Notes under the pieces: model-generated
Databases searched by the model: none
Told to the model about the DNA's origin: nothing
The model's input: only the letters and a program-made list of their open reading frames with translations
Made by a program: the position numbers and the translations under genes
Shown here: positions 8,677-18,401 of the stretch, piece by piece
Layout of the letters: the number at the start of each line of letters is the position of its first letter
How positions within the stretch are numbered: position 1 is the first letter of the stretch
NCBI RefSeq assembly: GCF_003576315.1
Contig: NZ_QWFZ01000012.1
Location: 1 to 62,482 of the forward strand
DNA from: Henriciella mobilis
GTDB lineage: Bacteria > Pseudomonadota > Alphaproteobacteria > Caulobacterales > Hyphomonadaceae
DNA: 62,482 bases
Direction: 5' to 3'

Positions 8677-11600
8677 TCAGTTCCATTGAGCGAAGGGATC
8701 GGGCGTCAAAATCGGCCAAGGGCGCCCCGACGCAAGATCAGGATGGCGTGGTTCCGATTCTGGAGCACCGTACTCGTCCCGGAGCCTATCTATGACGTTG
8801 AGACAGCGAGCGGCGGGGTCATCCTTGCCGCCGCTGCTCGTCATCGCCAGCAGCTTCCGGCGCAGTTCGGCCGCCGGGACGGGCACGACATTGTAAGCAC
8901 CCTCCCAGTTCTCTGCCGGGACGTGCTCCGTGACCGCGCTTTGGATCGACTGCCACGTCATGAACGAACGTCCGGCTGTCATTTCAAAATCGATCAGCAT
9001 CAGTACGCCGTCCGTGCCAGGGTCTTCAGCAACTGCGCTAGATAGCAAGGCTAGCTGCTTCGTTGCCGGCCCATCCTTCAGGAGGTCGTAGACATAGGCG
9101 CGGACCTCGGAGAACTCCGAAATCAATCCACCCAATTCGCGTTGCCAATGCCATCCGTCGTATGACTTGCCGTCGAGCGCGCCGCTGATCGTCAAGTCAA
9201 TAAGGCGGCGCGCGGCGGATACGGTCCCGAACCTCAACGCGGTCGCGCGCCACTGATGGTTCTGGTAGAGACGCGGGTCTTCTTCTGCGAGCGTGAAAGT
9301 CACGCCTTCTGCGTCGTCCGAGCACGAACTGTTGAGCCCGCCGACCATCTCTTCGAGCATTCGTGGGTCGCGCTGCGCGTCCGGCATACCGCGCACGATG
9401 GCGGGCAGATCGGTGACAGGCGTGGCGAACGGCAAAAGGCGCCACCAAGCACGTAGCTGATACGCGTCGCTCTGAGTCAGAATCCAGGTCTCCTTCTTGG
9501 CCGCCTCAAAGGTCTCAGCTATGCCGTCGGCCACGAGCTTGATGTCGATGTCCTCGCCAGAGAGGATCAGCGACAACAGCAACGCTGCGCGCGTCTGCCT
9601 CGGCGCGAGAGAAATGAGCTTCTGGATCGTCACGTCACGCTGGCCGTGGGGGAGCCGTGATCCGACAACGCCGAGCGCAACCCCCAGCTTCATCTGCGCA
9701 TCCGTCGAACCATCGACAATCAATGTGTCGATTGCGTCGAAGATCGCCTCCGCCTCGGCTGATGTCGCTGCGGGATCGACGGCGCGGGCCTCGCGGCGCT
9801 CTTCCACGCGCGAGAAATCTTCGCCGCTCCGGAATTTCTTGTCGTCCTTGGGTTCGTTGGCCTCGAACCACTGGGAGGCCAGCACACGCGCAGCCAACTC
9901 GCCAAAATGCTCATCCGTCAGGTATTCACGCATCAGCGCAGCGGTCTCCGGCGCATTGATCGCCAAGAACGCACGTTGGTACTCATGCATGTGTGGATGC
10001 TGCGCTTCGTGCACCGCGTCGCGATCCTTCCAACCGCTCGCGGTAGCTTTCTCGCGGAAAGCCCGATAGCGACGTAAATTGTCGTCAAGCATGCTCTTCA
10101 AGAGTGGAAGATGCGCGACGGACGGTGCGTGGCTCATCATCGTTGCAATGGTAGCCACTCGCCAACGCTTCTCATCCCCGGCGGCGAGCATGCGCTCTGC
10201 CCATTCGCGCGCCAGCACTCCGATTGCGGCCAAGCCTTCCACATTGAAGGGTCGCGCCCGCTCTTCGTCGCCGTAGGTCTCACGGGAAAACAGCTCGGCC
10301 AGTTGGACGATTTCCTCATTGTCAGCGCTTACCGCCCGCGCCTGAACGGCGGCCACCAAACTTGCGCCCGGCGTGTGGCCGATACGGGCGCGCAGATCGT
10401 GATAGCGATCACCAGCCGCCTGGTTGTACTTCCCGCTGGCGTCGCGCACGACTTTCCCAGCTGCAAGATACGCGTCGATCAGCCGGCCAACTGCGTTTGG
10501 TCCGAGCACTGAAGCGGCGGCCTCGGCGCGGTCGTCGTGCCGGCTTGTTTCTTCGACGGCGATCCCGAGCAGCGCGTCGTCCTCAAGGACAAACCCGGCG
10601 GCCGCAAGAATATCGTCCGCGCCGTAGAAGAGATTTCGGTGCTCGCGCACGCGGCGCAGTAGTCCCTCAGCGATAGCCTCCGGATATCGCTTTCGCGCTT
10701 CATACAACAAGTGCATTTCGCCATCGCGTTTCCGGTCGATCTCCATTTCGGCAACAATCTCAGTAATCTCGGTATCGTGGTCATCTTCGACCGGCGCGTG
10801 AACGAGCGTGCGCAGGCGCTGAAAGTGCGAAATTCCAGCAACCTTGCGCCGTTCGCGCGCTCGCCGAAGTTCCTGCTGGACGGCATCGACTGCAATGTCG
10901 TCGAGGTGACCCTTTTCGGCGAGGATATCGTAGGTCGCGTCGCCCGCGTCCGCGAGCAAGTCGGCGACGTGGCGATCCGCCCGTCGAAATGAGAGCGCAT
11001 CAACCACTGTCGCCTTCACGTCCGGGTCGCTGTCAGTTTTCGCGATTGCGGTCGCAAGGTCGAGGCCGTCGATCCCGCCATGCGATGCGATTTCATGCAG
11101 TACGTTCTTGCGGATTTCCGTTGGCAGCGCTGCGATGCGCACCGGCGCGTCGTTCCCAAGCACGGATGAGCGAAATCGCTTCGCCGCCCGGAGGGCGGGC
11201 AGGTGCACTTGGGTGTTTGCGTGCGAAATAAGCGGCCAAAGAAAATCGGCGAATTCCGGCCTGCCGGACGTGATCATGAAACGCACCGCGCGATCCACCT
11301 TGCCTGGCGCGTGCCACTGCTCGGCGAGGCTCCGCATTTCGGCGCCGATTGGCGCCCATACCTCGTCGGTGGCGCGGAAGATCATCTCGCCCGCGAGGAC
11401 AGGATCGACTTCAAAAGCTGCGCGGATGGCGGCGCTGCATGCGGTCTTATATATGGCGTCTCCGCGTGCGCTCCGTTCGACTGCGAACAGAACTGCTTCT
11501 TCCCACGGGCGCTGATCGAGCACGTCGAACTTCAGTTTCTCGCGTGTTGCCGGATCGCTGACGGCCTGTAGCATCAGTCGTTCAACGTAGTGCGAGGCGT

Positions 11601-13050
11601 ACCATTCCTGAAATTGCTGGTGCTGGAACGAGTAGCCCGGCGTGTCGCCGGAGCGCGTCAGAACGTGATTGCTAACAAGTGTTTCGAGCAACGTGTCGGG
11701 CTGTGTGGAGTTGCTGATTTGTCCGTCGTCCACAAGCACCCGCGCGGTGCTGGCGACCGATTTGCGCGCGTTGCTGTCCGTGATCGCCGTGTTGGCCGTT
11801 GTCGTAGCAAACACGGCGAGGTCACCCAAATAATCCTGCTGGAAGCCGAGAGCCACGGCATGAAGCGCCGCCGCACGGCGGGCTTCCTGCTCGTGTGCGG
11901 CAATGAAGCGCCGTAGCACTTCTTCCTTTGTTGTCGGAAAAGGCGCGCCCGCTGGCAGCGAAAGAAGTGCCGTGAGGTAGAGTGGGATGGTCACAAGATC
12001 CCGGACACCCGCTGTCCGCCACGCCTGATCGACGAGCTGTGCGCCAGCGTCACCCCGCATGCCGCGCGTGATCTCCATTTGCTGATCGTCATCAAGCGGC
12101 AGTAAGTCGACCCGCGTCCCGCCGAACGGAATGTCGAGAGCCTGCTTGCGTGTGGAAATGACAAAACCGAGCTCCGGCAATTCAGCCTTGAGAGCAGTGA
12201 TTTGCACGCGCGCGCGTTCGCGTGCGGCGGCATTCAGTTCGTTCCAGCCGTCAAGGAGCAGCACGACGCCAGGGTTCGCCGCGACGGCGCGGAAATCCTG
12301 CTCGGAAATTCCGTTGAATGCGGGGCGTTTGAGGATGGATACGAGCAATGCGTCGCCTTCGGTGGCCCAATCTCCCAACGGCACGATAAGCGGCGTGCCG
12401 TTGCCGATTTCCAACAGCCCATCGGCGACCTGAAAGAGGGTTGTCGTCTTTCCCATTCCGGGTGCGGCGACAAGGATCAGGTCATCCAGCGTGGTCACTG
12501 CGTTGGCAAGCGCACGCGTGCTGAGCGCCTCGTCCACGTGCTTCACCTTTAACGTCAGCGTGAGCGCTACGTTCGTGCCCGGCCATTTGGGTGTTCGACG
12601 GAACACGGCCAGGTCGGCTGAGGCCGCTGCTCGCAGGCGGCGGCCCAGCTCGTCCGGCGTGGAAGCTTGCATGCCGGGCCCGTACGGCACGTTGTGCATC
12701 ACGCTGCGCCACGAATCTTCGTTGGTCTGTCGCTTCCACCTGCGCAATTCCTCGACAGTGAATTTTGAATCCTTGGCGTCGACCGCACGTCCGTGTACGT
12801 CGCAAAGCCAGATGCCGTTGTCAGCAGCCGCGCGCTCTTCAGACGTCATCTGCGCGTCGTAGCGGGGACCGCCAGGCGCGGCAGCGCAGATGTGCGAGGC
12901 TTGGCCGATATTGATTTCACCCGCGCCATCGGATGTGGCGGCGTGGGTCAAACGGCGGCATGCCGGGTTGGAGCAATGGCCGCGCGCTTGCCGCTCAATG
13001 GCCCGTTTGGTTGCGGGCGAAAACTCGTCTCTGTTCTTACTCTTGGCCAT
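8677..13050 (-). CDS. HNH nuclease - NACHT/STAND NTPase - HEAT-like repeat protein (putative defence gene B)
   Basis: The start at 13050 gives 1457 residues, beginning MAKSKNRDEF immediately before the nuclease. A longer frame to 13188 lies inside the upstream gene. Residues 20-110 form an HNH nuclease: a C26-x4-C31 knuckle, SHICAAAPGGPRYD with H53, N78 in DNGIWLC, C83 and H86. A P-loop APGMGKTT lies at about 196-203 and a Walker B VVLLLDGWNEL at about 262-272, NACHT/STAND style. From about residue 480 to the end there are only alpha-helical, HEAT-like repeats, probably the sensor. There is no signal peptide or membrane helix. The start overlaps the upstream stop by 14 bases, implying co-translation. 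I infer an intracellular immune protein in which ligand sensing would license DNA cleavage. Confidence 0.85.
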   Translation of the reverse strand: MAKSKNRDEFSPATKRAIERQARGHCSNPACRRLTHAATSDGAGEINIGQASHICAAAPGGPRYDAQMTSEERAAADNGIWLCDVHGRAVDAKDSKFTVEELRRWKRQTNEDSWRSVMHNVPYGPGMQASTPDELGRRLRAAASADLAVFRRTPKWPGTNVALTLTLKVKHVDEALSTRALANAVTTLDDLILVAAPGMGKTTTLFQVADGLLEIGNGTPLIVPLGDWATEGDALLVSILKRPAFNGISEQDFRAVAANPGVVLLLDGWNELNAAARERARVQITALKAELPELGFVISTRKQALDIPFGGTRVDLLPLDDDQQMEITRGMRGDAGAQLVDQAWRTAGVRDLVTIPLYLTALLSLPAGAPFPTTKEEVLRRFIAAHEQEARRAAALHAVALGFQQDYLGDLAVFATTTANTAITDSNARKSVASTARVLVDDGQISNSTQPDTLLETLVSNHVLTRSGDTPGYSFQHQQFQEWYASHYVERLMLQAVSDPATREKLKFDVLDQRPWEEAVLFAVERSARGDAIYKTACSAAIRAAFEVDPVLAGEMIFRATDEVWAPIGAEMRSLAEQWHAPGKVDRAVRFMITSGRPEFADFLWPLISHANTQVHLPALRAAKRFRSSVLGNDAPVRIAALPTEIRKNVLHEIASHGGIDGLDLATAIAKTDSDPDVKATVVDALSFRRADRHVADLLADAGDATYDILAEKGHLDDIAVDAVQQELRRARERRKVAGISHFQRLRTLVHAPVEDDHDTEITEIVAEMEIDRKRDGEMHLLYEARKRYPEAIAEGLLRRVREHRNLFYGADDILAAAGFVLEDDALLGIAVEETSRHDDRAEAAASVLGPNAVGRLIDAYLAAGKVVRDASGKYNQAAGDRYHDLRARIGHTPGASLVAAVQARAVSADNEEIVQLAELFSRETYGDEERARPFNVEGLAAIGVLAREWAERMLAAGDEKRWRVATIATMMSHAPSVAHLPLLKSMLDDNLRRYRAFREKATASGWKDRDAVHEAQHPHMHEYQRAFLAINAPETAALMREYLTDEHFGELAARVLASQWFEANEPKDDKKFRSGEDFSRVEERREARAVDPAATSAEAEAIFDAIDTLIVDGSTDAQMKLGVALGVVGSRLPHGQRDVTIQKLISLAPRQTRAALLLSLILSGEDIDIKLVADGIAETFEAAKKETWILTQSDAYQLRAWWRLLPFATPVTDLPAIVRGMPDAQRDPRMLEEMVGGLNSSCSDDAEGVTFTLAEEDPRLYQNHQWRATALRFGTVSAARRLIDLTISGALDGKSYDGWHWQRELGGLISEFSEVRAYVYDLLKDGPATKQLALLSSAVAEDPGTDGVLMLIDFEMTAGRSFMTWQSIQSAVTEHVPAENWEGAYNVVPVPAAELRRKLLAMTSSGGKDDPAARCLNVIDRLRDEYGAPESEPRHPDLASGRPWPILTPDPFAQWN

Positions 13051-16000
13051 TGCCGGCTCGCTCGGGTGAGGTCGTTTGGACACGCTCGGACGGTTGCCCT
13101 TCGGCTGGAATACTTTCGATCTCTGCAGACAACAAAAGCAGAGACACATACCCCGCTGCCTCGGCGATATTGCTTGAAGTTCCGCCAATCGCAGCCTGCG
13201 CTTCTGCAGCGAATTCGACGTCCCCAGTTCGCAGATGCTCGATCAATTCGGACACATCCGATTGCACGGCTTGGTCAAACGCATTGAGCCGTCGGGTCAG
13301 TTCTTCGTACTTTCTTGCGAAGGTGGCCTCCAAGCTCCGACGGGCAGCAACCTCTTCTTCGGGACGAGTCTCATTGCCGAGCCGTTTTTGATCCATTGCT
13401 CCAAGTTCGCTGGCAAGGCTCAGCACTTCCCCGAACATGCTTGCCAAAGCAGATGGGGCTTGTGGCAATCCGAGTTGTTCAGCCCAGAAGGCAGCGCCCT
13501 CAACGTCAGGAAGGAGGGTCTGGTAACCAGACTTTGCGAGCGCCGGGAACGCGACACCCTCAATGTTGGGCATGATCGTCAGGTGGATCGACGAGTCCAC
13601 CAATGACCGCACGGGTTCGGCTTGTTCAGCGAGCGTGACCACCGCATATGCAATGTCGGGCGCGGGTAACAGCGCGAGAACGTCTGCTGGCGGCCACGGT
13701 AAAATACCCTTGGCGTTAATACGAAGGTGGAACTGCGCGACGATCCCGGCTCCCTCTGCCAGGCGCTCAATTTCTGCCTTTCGCTGAGCTAGTCGTCTTT
13801 CCCCGGCAGCTTTGGCAGAGAGGGATACGAGCCGAACGGAGTTGCCTACTCGCGCGCCTTTGCCACGCGTGACCCAAGTTACCGCTGGCGCTCGCTTCCT
13901 TTCATGGGCTTCTCCGGCCAGAACGCGCAACGTCTCCAATAGCGTCTTGAGCCGGGTAAGCATCGGTGGAGGACCGTCGGCGACGAGATGCCAAGGCTCT
14001 TCGGCAATTGCAGTGTCGACATCGGTGATGAGATCGCTCAACCAGGCAATGTATGCACCAGCTTGGTCGGGCAGTATTGCGAACCTCTTGACGAGATTGA
14101 CGCTTGCGCTGTGTAGGAGGTTCTGGAACTTGGTGACGGCGGTGTTGGCCTCTCCGCGCCCCGCGCCTGACGCTTCCAATGATGAAACAGCGGGAGGCGT
14201 CAGTGCTTCAGTTTCCGCATTGAGTGAATTCAGCTTGTCGGCGAGGTTGCCGAGTGCATCCTTTCCTCGAAAATGTGCGTCGAAGACCTTCTCCAACGTC
14301 GGCACAAGGGCATCGAGAACGGCCACGCCTCTTGCGAGATAGTCGCTATAGTTAGCAGCAGCGATGCGGCGGGAAATCAGATCTCCCCATTGCTTGTTCC
14401 ACTGCGGTACAGAGGCTGGCGGGAGATTTTCTCGAGGTATTCGTTTTGTGGCGAGCGGCAACTGGGCAAGGCCTGCCAGCTCACCGCTTGCCGTAATGGC
14501 GTTGGACACCGCAATTTCAGCTGATGGACACAGCGCTAAGATCAACTCGCACAAGCTCACAACTGCGTCATGCGGATTCTCCTGCACGGAGCCGGCGACA
14601 TACCAAAAATCACAATGGACGATCACTCCATCATCAGCAGATTCAATCGAGACGGGGCCCGCCCAAGCCCTCTCTTCCTCGATCTTTGCAAAGAGTGCTT
14701 CTTGCCCCAGTTCCTCAACCCAACGAGTTGCAGTTTCACGGTCAAGTGCGGCTAGAGTAGCCATAATCGACCCGACAAGATTCAGATCGGCAACGAGAAA
14801 ATCCGACGGAGGGAGGGCTATAGCGGACTTCATCACCTCCGGTATGAATACGCCAACTAATGCCTTGAGGAGCTCATCAAGACCTATCAAATCGGCGCTT
14901 TTGCCTAAGTTGGACAAAGTGGATGGAGCCAAATGTTCTATCAACAGACGGCGAGGGTCATCTTCCGGTGAACCTTTGATCTGCGAAAGTCGATTCGCCG
15001 CGGCCTGGACCTTCGGGATGATGCTGAGACCACTCAGATCAATACCCGCGATCCCGAACATTGCGGCGCTTCCGACTTGCGTTCGCGGCAATGCACGCGC
15101 TTCAGGCGTGTCCAGCCATTCGTCGACGCCCGAAGAAACGCGGCCCGAACCCAGACCCCGGAGCGCTGAAGCCAACGCTCGCGCATCCTGTTCACCCTCC
15201 AAGCGGGCAATTAAGCCATTGAGCACCGCCGGAATAGGTAAGCGCCGCTCAGATAGCGTGTCCGCGACCAAGGGCGCGAGATCGGTGGCGGGCACACTTG
15301 CAACTGTCCTTACGAAACTCGTTTCGAGGGTCGGCAATGTTGTCTGGTGTGTGAGCTGCAACAATTTTTCGGATCGCAGCTTGTGCAGGCCGGTGACCGC
15401 GCCCGGAGCAGGTGAACGAACCAGATGTTCCTGGATGAGGCGCTGTAAGGCGCGTGACAGATCGGCCTCACTGACCGAAAGCGCGCGCGCCAATCGCGAT
15501 GCATCGACTTCAGCATTCGCCGTGCCTGCCCAGGCGCCGGATCGCAGAATATCCAGTTCAAGGGAACGCTTCGGATCTGAAATCCTGGCCGCAACTTGGT
15601 CGGCGAGGAGTTCGTGCATCCTCTGTCCGCGCGTCAGGATATGGACATATTCGAGAAGAAGACCATCGCTCATCTTCCACGGCTCGTACCAACCCGCCCA
15701 GTTCGTCTTTCCGGCTTCGCGCAGTTCTCGCCAGAGTCGTTCTGCGAGTTCGTCATCGGGATCGGCGCGTATTTCGGCTGCGCGCGCGCGCTCGGCAATC
15801 AAGGCCACATCTTCTTCCCGGACCGAACCGAGCAGGACGACGCCGGGCACAGACATCGCCTCTTTGAGCAAGGCGCCCCAGCTTTCCGGCCCATTCCGGC
15901 CGACATCATCCATGACAAAGCCCAAGGGACTGTCTTCTGAAGCGCGAAACGTCCGGACCAACTGGCGCAGAGATGGAATATCCGCCGCGCTCAAACGACG

Positions 16001-16984
16001 GATACGAAACCACCGCACCGTATGACGCAGCGTGTTGGCAGCTTCCCACATCAAAGCGGATTTCCCGGCCCCCGACGGTCCGACGATCAACGCGGCCCGG
16101 CGTTGTTCAATACCTTCCACCAAAGCCGACCTGCTTCGGGGACGTTCGGCCACCAAACCTGCCGCGATGTGACCGGGTTCTACATCGACCCCGAGATAGA
16201 AGTTCGGATCGTTGAGAGGCGTGAGAAAATCGACCGGTTCGCAGACGCCATCCCTGAGGGCGCGTTCGATCACGTCAATGTCGATGGTGGCCACGACATC
16301 GCGGATTGACGTTTCGGTGTCAGAGATCGAAAGGCCACGATAGTTCTCCGACGCCAACCGGCCATTGGCGTCTGCCAAAGAGCCCACGCGAACAAGCAGT
16401 TCGGCAAAGCACAGCTGGGCCGCAATCGGGGCGCAGTTCAACCGATCTACTATTAGGCTGATCCCCCATTCCTGCGGTGAGGTCGCCACGATAATCGATG
16501 TTCTTGGGAGAAGATCAGAGGCCCCACTGAACTTTGAAAGTCTGGTGCCGATCGGACCTTCGATTGGGCGGACTGCGGGGTGGTCATCGAGGGGACTGAG
16601 GCCCGCCACCTCCCGCTCAAGAACGAGTTCCAGTCGCTGCGGCCGCAGTGCGGAGCCAAGTGACCGGTTCCACAGATCCTGAATGTGTCCGACAGTCTCG
16701 CCTTCTGTATAGTCCCCAAGGTGTTCCCGCCGACTCTTGACCTGAAGAAAGCTCGTTGCTTCGCCGCGCAGCTCGATATCGTCACCACCTTCCGGGATCA
16801 CGATGGCGGGCGCTCGCTGACCAGCCCATATTTCTACCGCTAACCAAGCAGACACGGCGTCCTGGTAGCGAAAGCCTCTGCCTGCATTTGAACCTGATCG
16901 AGAAGCAGGTTTTGGCGACGAGTGCGTAAGATCATGAGACGCTCCAGTTCGCGGTCGTTTTTGTAATAGTTTTTTCTTGGCCAA
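13037..16984 (-). CDS. PD-(D/E)XK-like nuclease - STAND NTPase - helical repeat protein (putative defence gene A)
   Basis: The protein is about 1315 residues. No ATG precedes the conserved region. TTG at 16984 is preceded by AGG at 7 bases; another TTG at 16999 has no visible ribosome-binding site. After a basic leader comes GRGFRYQDAVSAWL, then GGDDIELRG...FLQVKSRR, a D...(E/Q)xK arrangement like Cap4/DUF4297 nuclease domains. Counted from 16999, the Walker A GPSGAGKS is at residues 307-314 and Walker B FVMDDVG at 361-367, followed by a winged-helix-like stretch and roughly 750 residues of helical sequence without a recognised domain. Base use is visibly less GC-rich than the trb genes. It is the first gene of the pair. 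Restriction-like or other NTPase roles remain possible. Confidence 0.82.
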   Translation of the reverse strand: MAKKKLLQKRPRTGASHDLTHSSPKPASRSGSNAGRGFRYQDAVSAWLAVEIWAGQRAPAIVIPEGGDDIELRGEATSFLQVKSRREHLGDYTEGETVGHIQDLWNRSLGSALRPQRLELVLEREVAGLSPLDDHPAVRPIEGPIGTRLSKFSGASDLLPRTSIIVATSPQEWGISLIVDRLNCAPIAAQLCFAELLVRVGSLADANGRLASENYRGLSISDTETSIRDVVATIDIDVIERALRDGVCEPVDFLTPLNDPNFYLGVDVEPGHIAAGLVAERPRSRSALVEGIEQRRAALIVGPSGAGKSALMWEAANTLRHTVRWFRIRRLSAADIPSLRQLVRTFRASEDSPLGFVMDDVGRNGPESWGALLKEAMSVPGVVLLGSVREEDVALIAERARAAEIRADPDDELAERLWRELREAGKTNWAGWYEPWKMSDGLLLEYVHILTRGQRMHELLADQVAARISDPKRSLELDILRSGAWAGTANAEVDASRLARALSVSEADLSRALQRLIQEHLVRSPAPGAVTGLHKLRSEKLLQLTHQTTLPTLETSFVRTVASVPATDLAPLVADTLSERRLPIPAVLNGLIARLEGEQDARALASALRGLGSGRVSSGVDEWLDTPEARALPRTQVGSAAMFGIAGIDLSGLSIIPKVQAAANRLSQIKGSPEDDPRRLLIEHLAPSTLSNLGKSADLIGLDELLKALVGVFIPEVMKSAIALPPSDFLVADLNLVGSIMATLAALDRETATRWVEELGQEALFAKIEEERAWAGPVSIESADDGVIVHCDFWYVAGSVQENPHDAVVSLCELILALCPSAEIAVSNAITASGELAGLAQLPLATKRIPRENLPPASVPQWNKQWGDLISRRIAAANYSDYLARGVAVLDALVPTLEKVFDAHFRGKDALGNLADKLNSLNAETEALTPPAVSSLEASGAGRGEANTAVTKFQNLLHSASVNLVKRFAILPDQAGAYIAWLSDLITDVDTAIAEEPWHLVADGPPPMLTRLKTLLETLRVLAGEAHERKRAPAVTWVTRGKGARVGNSVRLVSLSAKAAGERRLAQRKAEIERLAEGAGIVAQFHLRINAKGILPWPPADVLALLPAPDIAYAVVTLAEQAEPVRSLVDSSIHLTIMPNIEGVAFPALAKSGYQTLLPDVEGAAFWAEQLGLPQAPSALASMFGEVLSLASELGAMDQKRLGNETRPEEEVAARRSLEATFARKYEELTRRLNAFDQAVQSDVSELIEHLRTGDVEFAAEAQAAIGGTSSNIAEAAGYVSLLLLSAEIESIPAEGQPSERVQTTSPERAGNGQE

Positions 16985-17117
16985 AAAATTACCTATCAAC
17001 GCACAAAGCTAGTTTCAGAATGTCAAACAGGCGCAGCAAATGTGCGCCGTTGGATTTTAACGCTAATCAGCGGCCAAAGACATACTGTCTTCTTTCGCGC
17101 CGCTGGAGGACTGAAGC

Positions 17118-18377
17118 TCACCCCACCCTAGGATCAGCCGCGTAGACCGCCATGCTCTCCGGGATGATGTTCGGCTTGCGGCTTTCGCCGGCGGCCCAGG
17201 CGTCGATCATGTCGGCCCATTCCTGCATCATGTGGCGGCGCTGGTCGGCATATTCGGCCTTGTTGTAGACCCCGCGCGATGAGCGCCGGTCTTCATGGGC
17301 GAGGCTCTTTTCGATCCAGTCGCGGTTGAAGCCGAGTTCATTGAGCAGCGTCGAGCCCGTGCGCCGCAGGTCATGAACCGTGAACGGCTCCAGCGGCAGC
17401 TCCATCTCACTGGCCAGCTTGTGGGCGCTGTCGGTGATTCGGTTGAAGGTCGCATTCGAGATCGGGCGGAACGTGTCGTAGCGCGACGGGAAGACGTATT
17501 TTGATCCGCCTGCGCATGTTTTCAGCGCCACCAGAATATCGAGCGCCTGGTTCGACAGATAGACATTGTGATCGAGGCCCGTCTTCATCCGCTTCTTCGG
17601 GATGGTCCAGACCGCATCCTGAAAGCTGACTTCATCCCAGGTCGCATGGGCAACCTCGGTCTTGCGCTTCATCGTCAGCAGGATGAATTTCACGCCGAGC
17701 TTCAACGTCGGATTGGCGGTGATCTCTTCGAGAACGCGATAGAGGACCCTGATCTCTAGTGGCGTGAGCGAGCGGTCGCGGGGCCGGACACGCGCGATCG
17801 AACGGGGATCGACCTCTTCGGCGGGATTCTCGACGCGGATGCCGTGCAGGTTGGCGTAGGCGAAGATGAGCTTGATGAACTCACGGGCGTGGAGCGCCGT
17901 TGAAGGCGCGCCCCGCTTCTTGATCTTGTCGCAAAGCTGACGGACATCCTCGCTCGTCACTTCGCGCAAGGTGTAATTGCCCAGCGCCGGGATCAGGTCA
18001 CGATCGACAATGTGACGACGCATGTCGCGGGTCGAGTCCGACATCTCGCTCTCAGCGAGCCAGCGCTGAGCAAGCTCCCCGAATGTCCCTTCGGATTTCG
18101 CCTTGGCCTTGGCCCGCTTCTTTTCCTTGGCGGGTGAGACACCCTCATCCACGAGCTTCTTCGCATCGATCAGCTTCTCGCGCGCAGCCGCCAGCGTGAT
18201 CCCGTACTTGCCATAACGCCCAATGGTCAGCGTCTCCCGGCGCCCGTTCACACGGTAATCGTAGCGGAAGGTCTTGGTGCCCGTCGGCGCGACGGACACA
18301 TAGAGACCGTCCCGGTCTGCGACCTTGTAGGGTTTATCCTTTGATTTCAACGACTTGATTGCAATATCGGTCAGCAT
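17118..18377 (-). CDS. int: P4-type tyrosine integrase of the ICE
   Basis: The 419-residue tyrosine recombinase has an N-terminal DUF4102-type arm-binding domain (residues 1-90, with DGLYVSVAPTG and LTIGRYG), a core-binding domain and a C-terminal catalytic domain. Catalytic residues are visible: R238 (KRKTEV), H335-x2-R338 in VHDLRRT, H361 in LAHED and the nucleophile Y371 in GVYNKAEY. I chose the ATG at 18377 because AAGGAGG lies 6 bases upstream; a frame extending to 18437 lacks this. The gene points away from guaA and leads into the nuclease-NTPase pair. It should insert and excise the element at the guaA 3' end. Confidence 0.95.
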   Translation of the reverse strand: MLTDIAIKSLKSKDKPYKVADRDGLYVSVAPTGTKTFRYDYRVNGRRETLTIGRYGKYGITLAAAREKLIDAKKLVDEGVSPAKEKKRAKAKAKSEGTFGELAQRWLAESEMSDSTRDMRRHIVDRDLIPALGNYTLREVTSEDVRQLCDKIKKRGAPSTALHAREFIKLIFAYANLHGIRVENPAEEVDPRSIARVRPRDRSLTPLEIRVLYRVLEEITANPTLKLGVKFILLTMKRKTEVAHATWDEVSFQDAVWTIPKKRMKTGLDHNVYLSNQALDILVALKTCAGGSKYVFPSRYDTFRPISNATFNRITDSAHKLASEMELPLEPFTVHDLRRTGSTLLNELGFNRDWIEKSLAHEDRRSSRGVYNKAEYADQRRHMMQEWADMIDAWAAGESRKPNIIPESMAVYAADPRVG

Positions 18378-18401
18378 GTTGCGCCTCCTTCCTACCAATT
18401 T

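Noticed and set aside
14364..16025. 553-codon plus-strand open frame opposite the first nuclease-NTPase gene
   Set aside because: Ser/Arg-rich composition without domains; the opposite strand encodes a P-loop NTPase with clear motifs.
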